Positions 23,256 through 35,100 of a stretch of 40,017 nt of DNA are shown here, piece after piece (positions within the stretch are counted from its first letter, which is position 1; every line of letters begins with the position of its first letter). The position numbers and the translations under genes are program-made. The notes beneath the pieces were generated by a model. The model was not told the DNA's origin. It was given only the letters and a program-made list of their open reading frames with translations, and did not search any database. The DNA is taken from contig CAJJDP010000127.1 of NCBI GenBank assembly GCA_905182995.1, positions 17,803 to 57,819 of the forward strand. Direction: 5' to 3'. This stretch comes from Paramecium octaurelia (taxonomy: Eukaryota; Ciliophora; Oligohymenophorea; Peniculida; Parameciidae).

Positions 23256-25840
23256 TTGCTATTTTATACCTTTGCACTACAATGATAATACAGAATTTTC
23301 ATTTAGTGACAATATTTTATCCGCTTGAACAATTGCTTCCTAATATTTACCAAGTAACCTTAAACTATCGGCTAAAAATATTCAATCCATATAACCTAAA
23401 CACTACAAGCCTGTAAGATTATTAGGGTCAATCTCTAAGATTTTATTGGACAGCACGATTGCATTTTCATATTCCTTCAACCTGAATATGCATTGCACTA
23501 TTAATGAATCATTATCAAAATACATTTGCATTCCAAAGAATAAATATTTTTAGAATCAATGGATAAAGCCTTATCTAATAAAACTATAGCATCTTAATCT
23601 TACCCTGTTTATATTAAGTTGTTAGCTAATAAAGTGCAATTATATATTATACCTTTTCTCAATAATGAAACACAAAATTCATCTTGCATTGGATAGATCA
23701 CTAGACTCATATCCACAATAGTCTAAGCACTCTATTGTTCATTAAGCAACCGTAGACTATTTTCTAAAAATTATAATGAAAGTATAAACATTTGCAATTT
23801 AAAGAGTTAACATGATTATAATCTAACGCTAATGCTCTATCAGCCCATTAGATTGACTCCTCATATTACTCAAGATGTCTTAGACACTCAGCTAAAGATT
23901 TAAATTTACATTACCTTTTGAGTATAAGAATTCAACATTATTGGGATCTAAGATTAGTACCTAATTGGCATATTCAATGGCTTCCTAGAATCGATCTAGT
24001 TGAAATAGACATTATGCTTTATTTATTAAAAAGATTGATACATTTGGAAACTAGCATGGACAAATTTTTTGGGTTGATAGATAAGGCTTTATCCTGCCAA
24101 ACTAAGGCCTCTTTAAATTCTCCGAGTTATTTTAAACTATTTCCTGGAATGTAAATGTATATTGACCTTTAGTTATTATAGTGCTCTCATCATTAGGATT
24201 TATAATAAGAAGTTAATCTGCATATGATATTGAATTTCTATATTCATTCAATGCGTATAAACAAGTAGCTTATAATTAATGAAAATTAACAACTTTTATA
24301 GCGTAAAGCACTGAGATGTTTTGAGTTGAGAGTCAAAATTAGATCTGCTACAATAATAGCTTCTTTGTAATTTGCTAGCTAAAATAAGCACTATGCTGTT
24401 AAATTAAATATTATGTCAACCTTTGCAGTCGAGAATGTTGATATTTTTAGGGTCTATTTCTAAAACTCGATCTGCGTATACTATGGCCTCTTTAAAGCGA
24501 TCAAGAATAAATAAGCTTTATGCTAAGAATAACAGTAGATTGGAATACTTTTGCATGTTAGAATAATCAAATGGTTTGGTTCTTTATTCAATGCTTTGTC
24601 AGCCCACAGGATAGATTCTTCATATTTATCAAGCATGAATAAACTTCTAACTAAGCAATTATATTAGAATCGTACTTTTGCAAGACAAAGAGTTCAAATG
24701 ACAAGGATCTTTAACTAAGACTTTCTCAGTTTCGAGAATTGCTTCATTGTATTTAGCAAGTAGATATAGGCAATGTGCTAATAGTAGAATATCGAAATTA
24801 ATTACCTTTTGAGTAGATAGTATTACTATCTTAGGATTCAATTTATAAGGCCTTGTTAATCCAAGTTAAGGCATATTAATATTGTCCTTATTAAACTAAG
24901 CTTTCTCCTTAAAAATGACATAAACATATCCACCTTTGCATCGCAACGCATTAACATGATTTGGATCATATTTTAAAACTTTTTCGACCCATTCTTATGA
25001 TTCTTCATATTTGTCGAGCATATATAAGCACTTAGCTAATGTTTATATTAAAATCACCTTTGCAATATAATGATTTAATGTGATTTGGGTCAATATTTAA
25101 AGCTTTATCTGCCCATGTAATAGCTTCTGCAAATTGGCCAAGTGATTTTAAAGTTAATGCTAAATTTAATGATGATCAATAACATTTCATTGAAAATGCA
25201 GATAAATTTTCAGCATTCAAAACCGAAGTTTGATTTAACATCTTAATTGTTGATTCTAACATCTCTCTCTCATTTAAAATGCTTTGTTTTTTACCTAATT
25301 AAATGAATGTCTCCTACCATTTCCATTTAATGACTCTTTGTTATTGTTTTCATTTTGTGTGCAATAATTCAAATCTTCTATTCTCAACTTAACAATAAAC
25401 TTAGTTAAATCATTTTACAAAGTTTTGAGGCAGCTAGATATAGAATACTGAGCTTATTATTTATATTCTTAGAATTATATCATTTCACCAACTGCTACAT
25501 TTAGTTATTGCACATTCAATCTTCCTAATCTTTCTTTGTTTACTATATATTTTAATTTAATCCCTTCTTTCAATTTTTCGAATGAGTGAATGATTGACTC
25601 AAATTACTCTGAAATATTATCCAAGAGTTTCAGACATTCCTACTCTTGATTACTTAGTTGTTCATATAATTGAGGCATGTCAATCCATGATTCTAAATGA
25701 GAATGATGAAATTTATTTTAAACACATTTCATACAAAACAATCTGATATCTTTACAAAATTCATTTAAGCATATCATTTTAATGTTATAGTCATGCTCAC
25801 TATTTTAACATTTTATCTCTACATATTTCCCTTTACTCAT
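21938..25840 (-). CDS. B-box-like / coiled-coil / 25-TPR repeat protein, one TPR per exon
   Basis: ATG at 25840, TGA at 21938-21940, 1081 residues after removing 27 introns of 21-28 nt; the frame closes exactly. Residues 1-50 carry B-box-like ligands (Cys11, His16, Cys24, Cys29, Cys36, Cys39, His45, His48), spaced almost as in the gene at 4018-5954. A Gln/Glu-rich probable coiled coil runs to ~residue 205. Twenty-five TPRs follow (34 residues each, TPR 12 has 37), then a 16-residue basic tail. The first intron is 25295-25317. After that every TPR sits in its own phase-1 exon: introns 25160-25183, 25036-25057, 24908-24933, 24778-24805 and so on to 22116-22138 and 21991-22013. Repeats read like ADxLRLLGxYxEAIxxADKVLxIDPxxxxxLxCK. 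The array should form a long superhelical binding scaffold; ligand unknown. Unlike the smaller TPR gene the units are diverged, so this array is old. Confidence 0.93.
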
Positions 25841-25982
25841 TTTATTATATAAAAATTATATATTAACCAAGTAAACATTTTATAATCTCTATTAAAATAT
25901 TACTATTTAATAGGGTTCAACATTTCTTAAAATGAATATAATTCAAACATTATTTAACAAATCCACCTTAAATAATTATGAA
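24598..25982. repeat. left copy of a 1385-bp assembly overlap (duplicate of 25984-27368)
   Basis: Base 24598+n equals base 25984+n throughout what I compared. It starts in a TPR exon and ends 142 bp upstream of the TPR gene's ATG, with a single N at 25983 between copies. Confidence 0.95.
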
Positions 25983-25983
25983 N
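25983..25983. other. single-N assembly gap, third of three
   Basis: Joins two copies of the same 1385 bp; the real sequence probably runs 25982 straight to 27369. Confidence 0.95.
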
Positions 25984-27226
25984 GTCAGCCCACAGGATAG
26001 ATTCTTCATATTTATCAAGCATGAATAAACTTCTAACTAAGCAATTATATTAGAATCGTACTTTTGCAAGACAAAGAGTTCAAATGACAAGGATCTTTAA
26101 CTAAGACTTTCTCAGTTTCGAGAATTGCTTCATTGTATTTAGCAAGTAGATATAGGCAATGTGCTAATAGTAGAATATCGAAATTAATTACCTTTTGAGT
26201 AGATAGTATTACTATCTTAGGATTCAATTTATAAGGCCTTGTTAATCCAAGTTAAGGCATATTAATATTGTCCTTATTAAACTAAGCTTTCTCCTTAAAA
26301 ATGACATAAACATATCCACCTTTGCATCGCAACGCATTAACATGATTTGGATCATATTTTAAAACTTTTTCGACCCATTCTTATGATTCTTCATATTTGT
26401 CGAGCATATATAAGCACTTAGCTAATGTTTATATTAAAATCACCTTTGCAATATAATGATTTAATGTGATTTGGGTCAATATTTAAAGCTTTATCTGCCC
26501 ATGTAATAGCTTCTGCAAATTGGCCAAGTGATTTTAAAGTTAATGCTAAATTTAATGATGATCAATAACATTTCATTGAAAATGCAGATAAATTTTCAGC
26601 ATTCAAAACCGAAGTTTGATTTAACATCTTAATTGTTGATTCTAACATCTCTCTCTCATTTAAAATGCTTTGTTTTTTACCTAATTAAATGAATGTCTCC
26701 TACCATTTCCATTTAATGACTCTTTGTTATTGTTTTCATTTTGTGTGCAATAATTCAAATCTTCTATTCTCAACTTAACAATAAACTTAGTTAAATCATT
26801 TTACAAAGTTTTGAGGCAGCTAGATATAGAATACTGAGCTTATTATTTATATTCTTAGAATTATATCATTTCACCAACTGCTACATTTAGTTATTGCACA
26901 TTCAATCTTCCTAATCTTTCTTTGTTTACTATATATTTTAATTTAATCCCTTCTTTCAATTTTTCGAATGAGTGAATGATTGACTCAAATTACTCTGAAA
27001 TATTATCCAAGAGTTTCAGACATTCCTACTCTTGATTACTTAGTTGTTCATATAATTGAGGCATGTCAATCCATGATTCTAAATGAGAATGATGAAATTT
27101 ATTTTAAACACATTTCATACAAAACAATCTGATATCTTTACAAAATTCATTTAAGCATATCATTTTAATGTTATAGTCATGCTCACTATTTTAACATTTT
27201 ATCTCTACATATTTCCCTTTACTCAT
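25984..27226 (-). CDS. partial 25-TPR gene, 5' part (assembly duplicate)
   Basis: Copy of 24598-25840: the start codon (here 27226), the B-box-like and coiled-coil exons and the first TPR exons, cut by the N at 25983. The true intergenic distance to the receptor-kinase stop (27497) is about 270 bp. Confidence 0.92.
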
Positions 27227-27368
27227 TTTATTATATAAAAATTATATATTAACCAAGTAAACATTTTATAATCTCTATTAAAATATTACTATTTAATAGG
27301 GTTCAACATTTCTTAAAATGAATATAATTCAAACATTATTTAACAAATCCACCTTAAATAATTATGAA
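25984..27368. repeat. right copy of the 1385-bp assembly overlap
   Basis: Same sequence as 24598-25982. It continues rightward into the receptor-kinase gene's 3' flank. Confidence 0.95.
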
Positions 27369-27496
27369 TTTAACAAATATGTAAATAACTATAGACCTAT
27401 CTAATGAATAATAAAAGAAAATATAGATCGATCTAACAGACACAGTTAAATAACTAAATCTTTATTTAAACATAAACAATTAGATTTATAGAATAC

Positions 27497-29785
27497 TCAT
27501 ATAATTACATTTGCAACTTTTTCTATAAATCTTTTAGCATAATCATCTGGATTCTGAGCAGATGTATCTAAAGCTATATTTACATGAATAGCTTTTTTAG
27601 TGTGCTTTTCAATAATTTTTTAGGCATTCCACTCTTACAAATAATCAATGATAGCTATGTGATAATAAATTCCTCTTTCAACAGCATTTATGCATGGTAT
27701 GCATAATAGATCAGATGAAAAATAATTAGGAATCTTCGAAATATGAAATTATATTTACATCTGCCTCTTTAATATGTGGGTTATTCTAGCTATATGAATA
27801 CCAATCCATTTTAATAATCAAGAGGGAATAATCCATCAACTTGATTTTACTAAAAAAGTTAGCATCGTTAATTAAACATTTTCTCAATCTTTCTCTATAT
27901 TATTAAGGTATATGGAGTTATTATTCTAAATTCTGAAAATCAATGTCTTTTAATGTAATTTTCTTTAATTCAATATCATTGGTTTTTTTGTTTTTCTTTA
28001 ACACCTATCTTGAGTGTTCAGATCCTTTGATATCATAAGTTCTGACTCTGTACATGGATGGTATTTACATAGCATTTCTCATCACTACTACATTAATGGA
28101 CTCTTCAACCTAAATAATTGAATAAATATAATACATTTTATCTGAATAATTTATAAATGCCATAGATTGGTGAAATGACTGTTTCATTTTCACTTAAGTG
28201 AAGGAAGTAAGGTATCAGATTCTTTCTAATAACAGCTAATTCTTAATCAGACAATGTTTTGATGATTAATTTGTTATCATGAGTGAAGAAGAAGAAAGCA
28301 CCTCCCTTGCCTCCATCTGGTCCTTTGAATTACTTAATTTGATCTTAATTGGCAATGAGATCAAATGATTTGAAAGGATTAATCATATTTTTATCCCTCT
28401 CTCTGATTTTCTGGAATATCGTTGGTGCATAGACAGTAAATGTTGATTATAACAATTTTAATTCGACGGTGTTTTCATTCTGAGATCCTTTGTTATCTAT
28501 TTCGTAGAGGATTTCTTCAATAAAATCGTCGGTATCTAAATTGTAATTAGATTTCAATTTGGCATTATCATTATTTGAAACTGTCTCATTTTGGAATTTA
28601 TAATCTGTATATCTCCTAAGAATATTAATTTGATCAAATTCATCTTATATAGATACTTCTGCCTTTACATCTGATTTGCAAACAGCTCTAATACCAAAAA
28701 TGATTGTATTGACTTAATCAAATTTAAGATTTTAATGGATTGTATCATAAAAGTTGGCATCATCATCCACTATAAGAATAGTTAATAATATTACAGAATT
28801 CACTTTAGACATTGTCCCTCCTCCAAACTTTCCTCCACAATCTTTTGACTTGATCTTTTATAGTTGGATCGTTGTATCTTAAAATGGATAATACTATTGG
28901 TGTGCATAATTTAGCTGAATTGCCTATGGTTATAAAAATAAGGAGAAATCCCTCATGAAAATATGAGCAATTGAAGCCTGCAATTGTAAAGGATATTGCC
29001 TCGCATGTCCATATAATACACGATCCTTTGATGTAACGATAGTAATATTTTGCAAAAGTATCCTTGATTTCTCTGTATTTCTCATCATCAGGAATGGCTT
29101 TATTGAAATACCATATTGTATACAATGAAATAAGAGTGTATAAAAATACCAGTACGATACCAGCCAACGGAAACCCAGGATGATATTTGAAACTGCAGGT
29201 GCCAAATATTGAAAGACCATTTTTATCAGTAAACTTAGCTAAGAGTGGAATTGATATCATTGCTAACCATGCCAATGAATGCAGTATCGTAGGCAACTTG
29301 GGTATTACTTTGAATTGAGTTTTTAGAGTTAATCGAATGTAAATGCAAAACACTACATTATAAGATACTTCTCCTGTTCCTGCAAATATACTAAACATCG
29401 AATTGATCTGACAGAATAAACCTGAACTCAAAGGATTCTAACCGTATGTAGTGTAGTAACAAGCAGTCACAAACCAATGTATACATAATATTGCATCAGA
29501 CAGAGATATAAAGAAAACTATATCCCCAGGCATTTTCCTTGTATTCGGATACTTGATAAAGCTGTAGGTGATGAATATAGTGCACATAAATGCTAATGGG
29601 GCTAAATGATGATAACATTTTCAATTACAAACTATAAGAAATATATATTGATCTAAGGGTTGCACTATAATCTTTTCAGACAGTTCCTCATCAGTCAAAT
29701 TATCGTAACAATAAAACACATCATCATCACTATAAATTCCTAAGGCTGAGCTCAATAATAAAAAGTAGATTATCAATTTTATCAT
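27497..29785 (-). CDS. seven-transmembrane receptor fused to phosphatidylinositol phosphate kinase (GPCR-PIPK)
   Basis: ATG at 29785, TGA at 27497-27499, 728 residues after removing introns 29603-29629, 28770-28794, 28110-28134 and 27734-27758. A signal peptide (MIKLIIYFLLLSSALG) and short ectodomain lead to seven hydrophobic segments near residues 47-68, 80-100, 116-141, 158-175, 197-218, 246-261 and 269-291. Cys116 and Cys188 could form the usual receptor disulfide. The layout resembles cAMP-receptor-type (class E) receptors. After a ~120-residue linker comes a PIP kinase domain: GKGGAFFFFTHDN, a nucleotide lysine near 492 (LIIKTLSDQE), YDIKGS with Asp559, ANFFSKIKLMDYSLLII, and the metal-binding IID with Asp680. 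It should sit in a membrane and phosphorylate a phosphoinositide in response to a ligand; substrate and ligand are unknown. The intron at 28770-28794 joins the halves; unspliced, TGA at 28763 would end the receptor half. Known relatives of this layout are Dictyostelium RpkA and oomycete GPCR-PIPKs. Confidence 0.92.
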
Positions 29786-30115
29786 AAATATTATTATTAA
29801 TACACAATCTTAATCTATCTCTATTACTTACCAAATTTATTGATCCTCGGCACTTCGATTTTTTATAGAATACCATCATGTATCTAAAATCTCTCAAAAA
29901 TTACAAGTATTTAAGAAAGTATATACTATTTTAATGAATACTACTGATGGATATATATACAAAGTATTCTAATTTCTATAAAATTCAATTATGTAGAATA
30001 TATATTCTTGTATTCCAAATATATATAATTTATAGTTAATATTAAATCTCTAATTTAATCAAAAATCCTCAATTATTTATCATTTTTCACCAATATATCA
30101 TAAAAAGCAATCTAG
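29786..30115. promoter_or_regulatory. 330-bp divergent promoter region
   Basis: Shared upstream region of the receptor-kinase gene (minus, ATG at 29785) and the tubulin gene (plus, ATG at 30116). Both promoters must lie here. It is very AT-rich with ATATAT runs near 29950-30030. I see no specific factor site. Confidence 0.6.
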
Positions 30116-31462
30116 ATGAAAGAAATAATTTCTTTGCATATAGGATAAGCAGGAATCCAATTAGGAAATAATTGTTGGGAATTATTTGGTCTAGAACATG
30201 GGATTTAACTGGATGGTTATATGACATAAGATAAGACATTGAGAATTAACGATGATGCATTTCAGAATTTCTTTTCAGAAACTGGAAATAACAAACACGT
30301 CCCAAGATCTTTATTTATTGATTTAGATAAGAATAGTATTGATGAATTGAGAAGAAGCCAATTTAGAGAATTATTTGGACCTTAATAAATGATTTCAGGA
30401 AAAGATGATGCTGGAGGCATTTATGCAAGAGGCTACTATGGAATAGGTAAAAATATCATAGATGCCTGTATGGATCGAATTAGATAGTTAACTGAAGATT
30501 GCATGGGTCTTTAGGGATTTATAATATTTCATTCTGTTGGTGGAGGTACTGGCTCTGGATTTGCATCTTTATTATTGGAAGCAATACACGAAGAATATGG
30601 TAAGAAATCAAAGATTGGTTTTGCCATTTTTCCATCTCCTAAAATTTCATCTTCTATTGTTGAACCTTACAATACCGTATTGTGTGAAAGTGCATTAATT
30701 GATCATAACGATGTTTGTATATTATTCGATAATGAGGCCATATATGATATTTGCAATAGACATTTGGAGATAGAAAGGTGTTCTTATACAAATTTAAATA
30801 GAATTATAGCTTAGGTATGTTCATCTTTAACACTTTCATTAAGATTTGATGGATAGCTGAATTCATAGTTGGATGATTTTCAAACAAATTTAGTTCCTTA
30901 TCCTAAAATTCATTTTATGCTATCATCATATGCACCAATTGTTGCAGCATAAAAAGTATATCATGAACAACTAACTATTTCTGAAATCACTACTTCTCTT
31001 TTTGAATCTTAAAGCATGATGGTTAAATGTGATCCGAATCATGGTAAATATATGGCAAGTTCATTGTATTATAGAGGAGACATAATACCAAAGGATGTTA
31101 GTGCTGCACTTGCATAAATAAGGTCAAATAAAACAGTCTAATTTGTTGATTGGTGTCCGACAGGATTTAAATTAGGTATTAATTATTAACCTCCTGTTTT
31201 TGTTAATGGAGGAGATTTGGCCAAAGTAACAAGATCAGCATGTATGATCTCGAATACAACTGCAATAGCAGAAGTTTTTGCAAAAATAGATTATAAGTTT
31301 GATCTCATGTATTCCAAAAAGGCGTTCATTCATTGGTACATATAGGAGGGAATGGAAGAGGGAGAGTTCATTGAAGCAAGAGAAAATATTTCAGCCCTTG
31401 AGAAGGATTATTCTTTTTCGATTGAAGCAGCTGAAGGAGATGGAGAGAACTATGAAGGATGA
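30116..31462 (+). CDS. divergent alpha-tubulin
   Basis: Intronless, ATG at 30116, TGA at 31460-31462, 448 residues, the usual alpha-tubulin length. It aligns from [18 protein letters not shown] through the nucleotide loop GGGTGSG at 142-148 to [17 protein letters not shown] and [14 protein letters not shown]. The GxNYQPP loop, the DKT loop with Lys40 (the acetylation site) and the long alpha-type S9-S10 insert mark it as alpha rather than beta or gamma. It binds GTP and would pair with beta-tubulin. It differs from ordinary alpha-tubulins at many conserved positions. The key one is codon 254 (30875-30877), which reads GAT (Asp) where alpha-tubulin has the catalytic Glu254 that drives hydrolysis of beta's GTP. 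The tail ([16 protein letters not shown]) is short and poor in Glu with no terminal Tyr, so fewer polymodification sites. Probably a minor isotype for a special microtubule set. Confidence 0.95.
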
Positions 31463-32192
31463 TATATTATCATTAAATCTTATGATACAGAGACTAATTA
31501 ATAAAAGCTCTTTTCGTTAAGAGAACTAGTATTGATATCAAAATAACAGAAATTTATAAAGGAAAATTTTCATAACATGAAGTTTATGTGTTGTATTTCC
31601 AATTTATAATTTCCAATTGAAATAATATTAATAATGTATTTCAAGTTATTGTAATAGAAAACAAGTATAATATAATTACAGATAATATCATTTCAAGCGA
31701 AATCTAACTTTGCATTGATTGAATTTAACAATTTACTAGTTCTTATTTATTAATCTCGTTTAAAATTAAATTCTTGTTAGATTACTAACAATATTTTATG
31801 ATTTAAAAAAATCATAAAATATTCAAGTCTTACTATCATATTATTGTTGTACTTTTATGATTTCCATGCTTTGGCATTCTAGATTATATCTCATATTTTA
31901 GATGGGAATTATATCACAAAATTTATGCAAAAAATAATTGCCTTTGGGTATAAACATATCAATATTCGAGATTAGTATTGATATGAATACTATATTAGAA
32001 TTTGATTAACAACATTAGTGACAGTTTATATATACCATTAATTAATAATTTATAGATTCGATGATTTTGATTATTATGATTGTCAACTAAATCACTAGTT
32101 CATTCTGTCAGAAATCAATATATTCATTTATCGAACATATTTATATGCGATTTCATTAATAAAACAGTTATTTATTATAATACAATATTTGT
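31463..32192. other. intergenic region with a hairpin
   Basis: 730 bp between tubulin and the LRR gene, both on the plus strand. It should hold the tubulin 3' end and the LRR gene promoter. The only structure I see is the inverted repeat listed at 31790-31823. An in-frame ATG at 32145 lies 16 codons ahead of the chosen LRR start, but the codons between are mostly A/T, like a leader. Confidence 0.55.
31790..31823. repeat. inverted repeat, 14-bp arms, 6-base loop
   Basis: Arms AATATTTTATGATT (31790-31803) and AATCATAAAATATT (31810-31823) are perfect reverse complements around TAAAAA. It lies about 330 bp after the tubulin stop and could form a 3' hairpin in a long transcript. The arms are strongly AT, so chance is possible. 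Confidence 0.6.
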
Positions 32193-35100
32193 ATGTAAAA
32201 TATATTATTCGGTGGAGCACAAAAAGCAGCTAATGGAATAGTTGATGAGTTCTCTAAAAGACCTTCCAGAGCTCTGAGTTTAAGAGTTCACAATTAAAAA
32301 GGAGAAAAAAAGGGATAAAAAAAAGCGAAGTTCACTTTTAAACCCGATTTGCCTTTAGAGTAGTAATTTGCTCAGTTAGAAGTATATTGAAGTTAATTTT
32401 TAGATATATGCATAACAACATAATCGAAGAAGGTTGTAGATAAAAGGATTCAAAGGTACATTTAAGATTGAGAACTGGATTAATATAGAAACTAAGTTAA
32501 GAGATATGTAAGGATTGAAAGCAATCGGATTTATAGATACATAGTTAGATAAAGTTCATTTAGATGTATTAAGCAGATGGCTTTCTTGGGTGGATCCATA
32601 GAAATTAATTATTGAATTATAACAGAATGAGCTTGATAATGAGGATATTGCTGAATTCCTTTACTTTTTATTTGAGAGAAACATTGATGTCAGAAGTGTA
32701 AGCATTTAACATATGTTAGATATATATTATGGGTAACCCTGGTATTTACAAAGGAGTCTTACTAAAAGAATTGAACGAATATTTATTTAAAAAGTTTGAG
32801 AAGAATATGATACATTATTATCAATTGATTAAGAATAAATAAGCCCTTTCAGTAGCAATCATTAGGTTGTTGAGGAGGAAAAATGATGAAGCAAAAAGCA
32901 AAAGAATACACAGGGCTGAAGTTAAAATAGATTAAACCTAATATTATAAGCTTTAATTGAAAAATTGTTTTACAGATAAGAATTGGAAAGGCTTTTAAGA
33001 TCTTATACAAACAACATATAAAGAGGATAATCTCGAACAATTAACTTATTTAGATATCAGTAACAATTTTTTAGGCACTCAAAATGCTTTTAATAACATG
33101 TGTACCTCAATTTCTTCTGCTAAAGGTTTACTGGTCCTTAAAATTGCTAATTAGCCCTTGATTCATAATTCTTAAACTATTGAATTATTGATGGGGAATA
33201 GATATGACAATCTAAAGCTAAGAGAATTTGACATCTCTGATAATAAGGAAATGTTGGAGAAAACATTCAAAGCCCTTTCAGATAATATTTTCAAATTTTG
33301 CAAGATAATTACATTTACAGGGAGTTTGCCTTAATAATTGTCAACATTATTTAAAATGTTTGTACTGACTGAAGCATTTGCAGACAAAACTAAAGAAAGT
33401 AAATAACTCTATAGAGAAAGTAATTTATTCATTTTATTCAAATAGAAAAATAGTTCAGAAAGGACTATTTATAAATTTTAGATTTAAGTAGCGTTGAGAA
33501 CTACAATCGTCATGATTTAGTCGAGAAACTACTCCTAAATACAGTATTCACAGAATTTACCAATATAAGAACATTACGTAATATTATATATCTATATAAT
33601 TTCAGATGTGTAAAATTTTGATGTTGGAAGGTGTCAAGGATATATCAACGCCAAAAAGAAATTTCTAACTTACATGGAGAAGAAGAAATAAGAGGATTCC
33701 TTCTTTAAAAATTATAAGCATCCTTTGAAACATATTGTTTATCCTAAACAATCATATAGAATGGAAGTTTAAACAAAAAAAGAATTTTTTTAAGAATATC
33801 TATTTACAGAAAAAGGTAGCATTATTGAAATAGAAACAATCGAAATCCAAGCAAGTACATTTCGGTAAGCAAATAGAGCTGAGGGATTATAAGAGGCATG
33901 TGCTTCAGTTATAGAGAAAACAAATGCCAATGCAGATGTTCGATATTCAATCAAAAAAATATCTATGGATGATGGTGATTACCAAATGAATTTCCAGACT
34001 TTGTAATGTTTTTTGTGTTTGCCTTCAGTAAAATTAGAAGAATTTAATTATAGTAATGACTCTATGAGATTTGAATGGAATCTTTGGTATCAAGAAATGA
34101 CATCTTATTGTTCCAAGCTTCATGATGATTAATTTCATAGTTTGAAAACGCTAAAACTTCAAAATATTTCAGATATATATATCGAAATCAATTAATTTAT
34201 TGAACTATTTGTTTTTAATCCAAAAATATAACTTAAAGAACTTGTTTTGATTGATGTTTACACCAGCAATGATTAAGAGAATTATTAATCTTTGAAAAGC
34301 GTAGTTGAGTAGAATGGAAAGGTTACACTTGAAAAATTAGCATTGGGAGAACTTCAAGAAGGCAAAGGAGAAGAAATGATATTTGAATAAGTTATCTTCA
34401 ATAAAAAAGTTCAACTAAAAAGCTTAGTATTGAAAAATATAAGGCTCCAATAATTTTTAAATAAAATAGAAAAATTAGTATAAGAAAATGCAGATGACAA
34501 TCCACTTTAATTTTTGACTCATTTAGAAATTGATAAAATTAATATAGAGTAAAAGGAAGATTGGAGAAAAGTGATTCAGAATTTTATAATTAATTAAAGA
34601 CTGTCGCTTTAAATTTTGACAATAAAGAATGTAGTATTAAACTCACAATTCTCTGAAGTACTAAATTAATTATTATTTCCTTTTGAGTAAGAATTATTCA
34701 ACACAATTAAGTCAAAAAAAGAAACAGCAGGAATGGTGAGAGATATAAATGAACAAAATATGTTGTCATAAATTTAAAATGAAAGTATAGGGTTACCATT
34801 TGCACTGTATCAATTGAATTATGAAAACTGTACAATCTAAGACGATGTCTTGAGTGGGTTTTTAGTCATTTGTGAACTAAGGAATCTCTCATTCATCAAT
34901 TGTCAAGATTTTAAAATTGGAATCAAAAAGTGCATGGAAATTATCAAACGTTTATAATTAGATCAATATTATTCATACAAAATCAAGTCTTTTTCTTGCG
35001 AAAGAACTGTAATATAAGATGTTGAAACTTTTCAATCATTAATTAAAGAGATAGTATTAAACTCAAATAGATAATTATTAGAAATACTCAATTTAGACAG

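Noticed and set aside
23918..24154. Plus-strand 78-codon ORF
   Set aside because: It is the antisense shadow of TPR exons 9 and 10 of the minus-strand gene.
24659..24841. Small 60-codon minus-strand ORF, seen again at 26045-26227
   Set aside because: It is a TPR exon read through into neighbouring introns; the second occurrence is the assembly duplicate.
28763..29785. Receptor half as a separate gene ending at TGA 28763 (or at TAA in the standard code)
   Set aside because: TAA is Gln here, and the 25-nt GTA...TAG intron at 28770-28794 removes the TGA and joins a complete PIP kinase domain in frame.
32145..32192. In-frame upstream ATG as the start of the LRR gene
   Set aside because: The 16 added codons are almost all A/T and rich in TAA/TTA, like a leader; the next ATG begins clearly coding sequence.
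33420..33605. Continuous unspliced frame through this part of the LRR gene
   Set aside because: It is open, but the spliced frame (26- and 28-nt introns) gives LRR-like strands, and the unspliced one gives low-complexity sequence.
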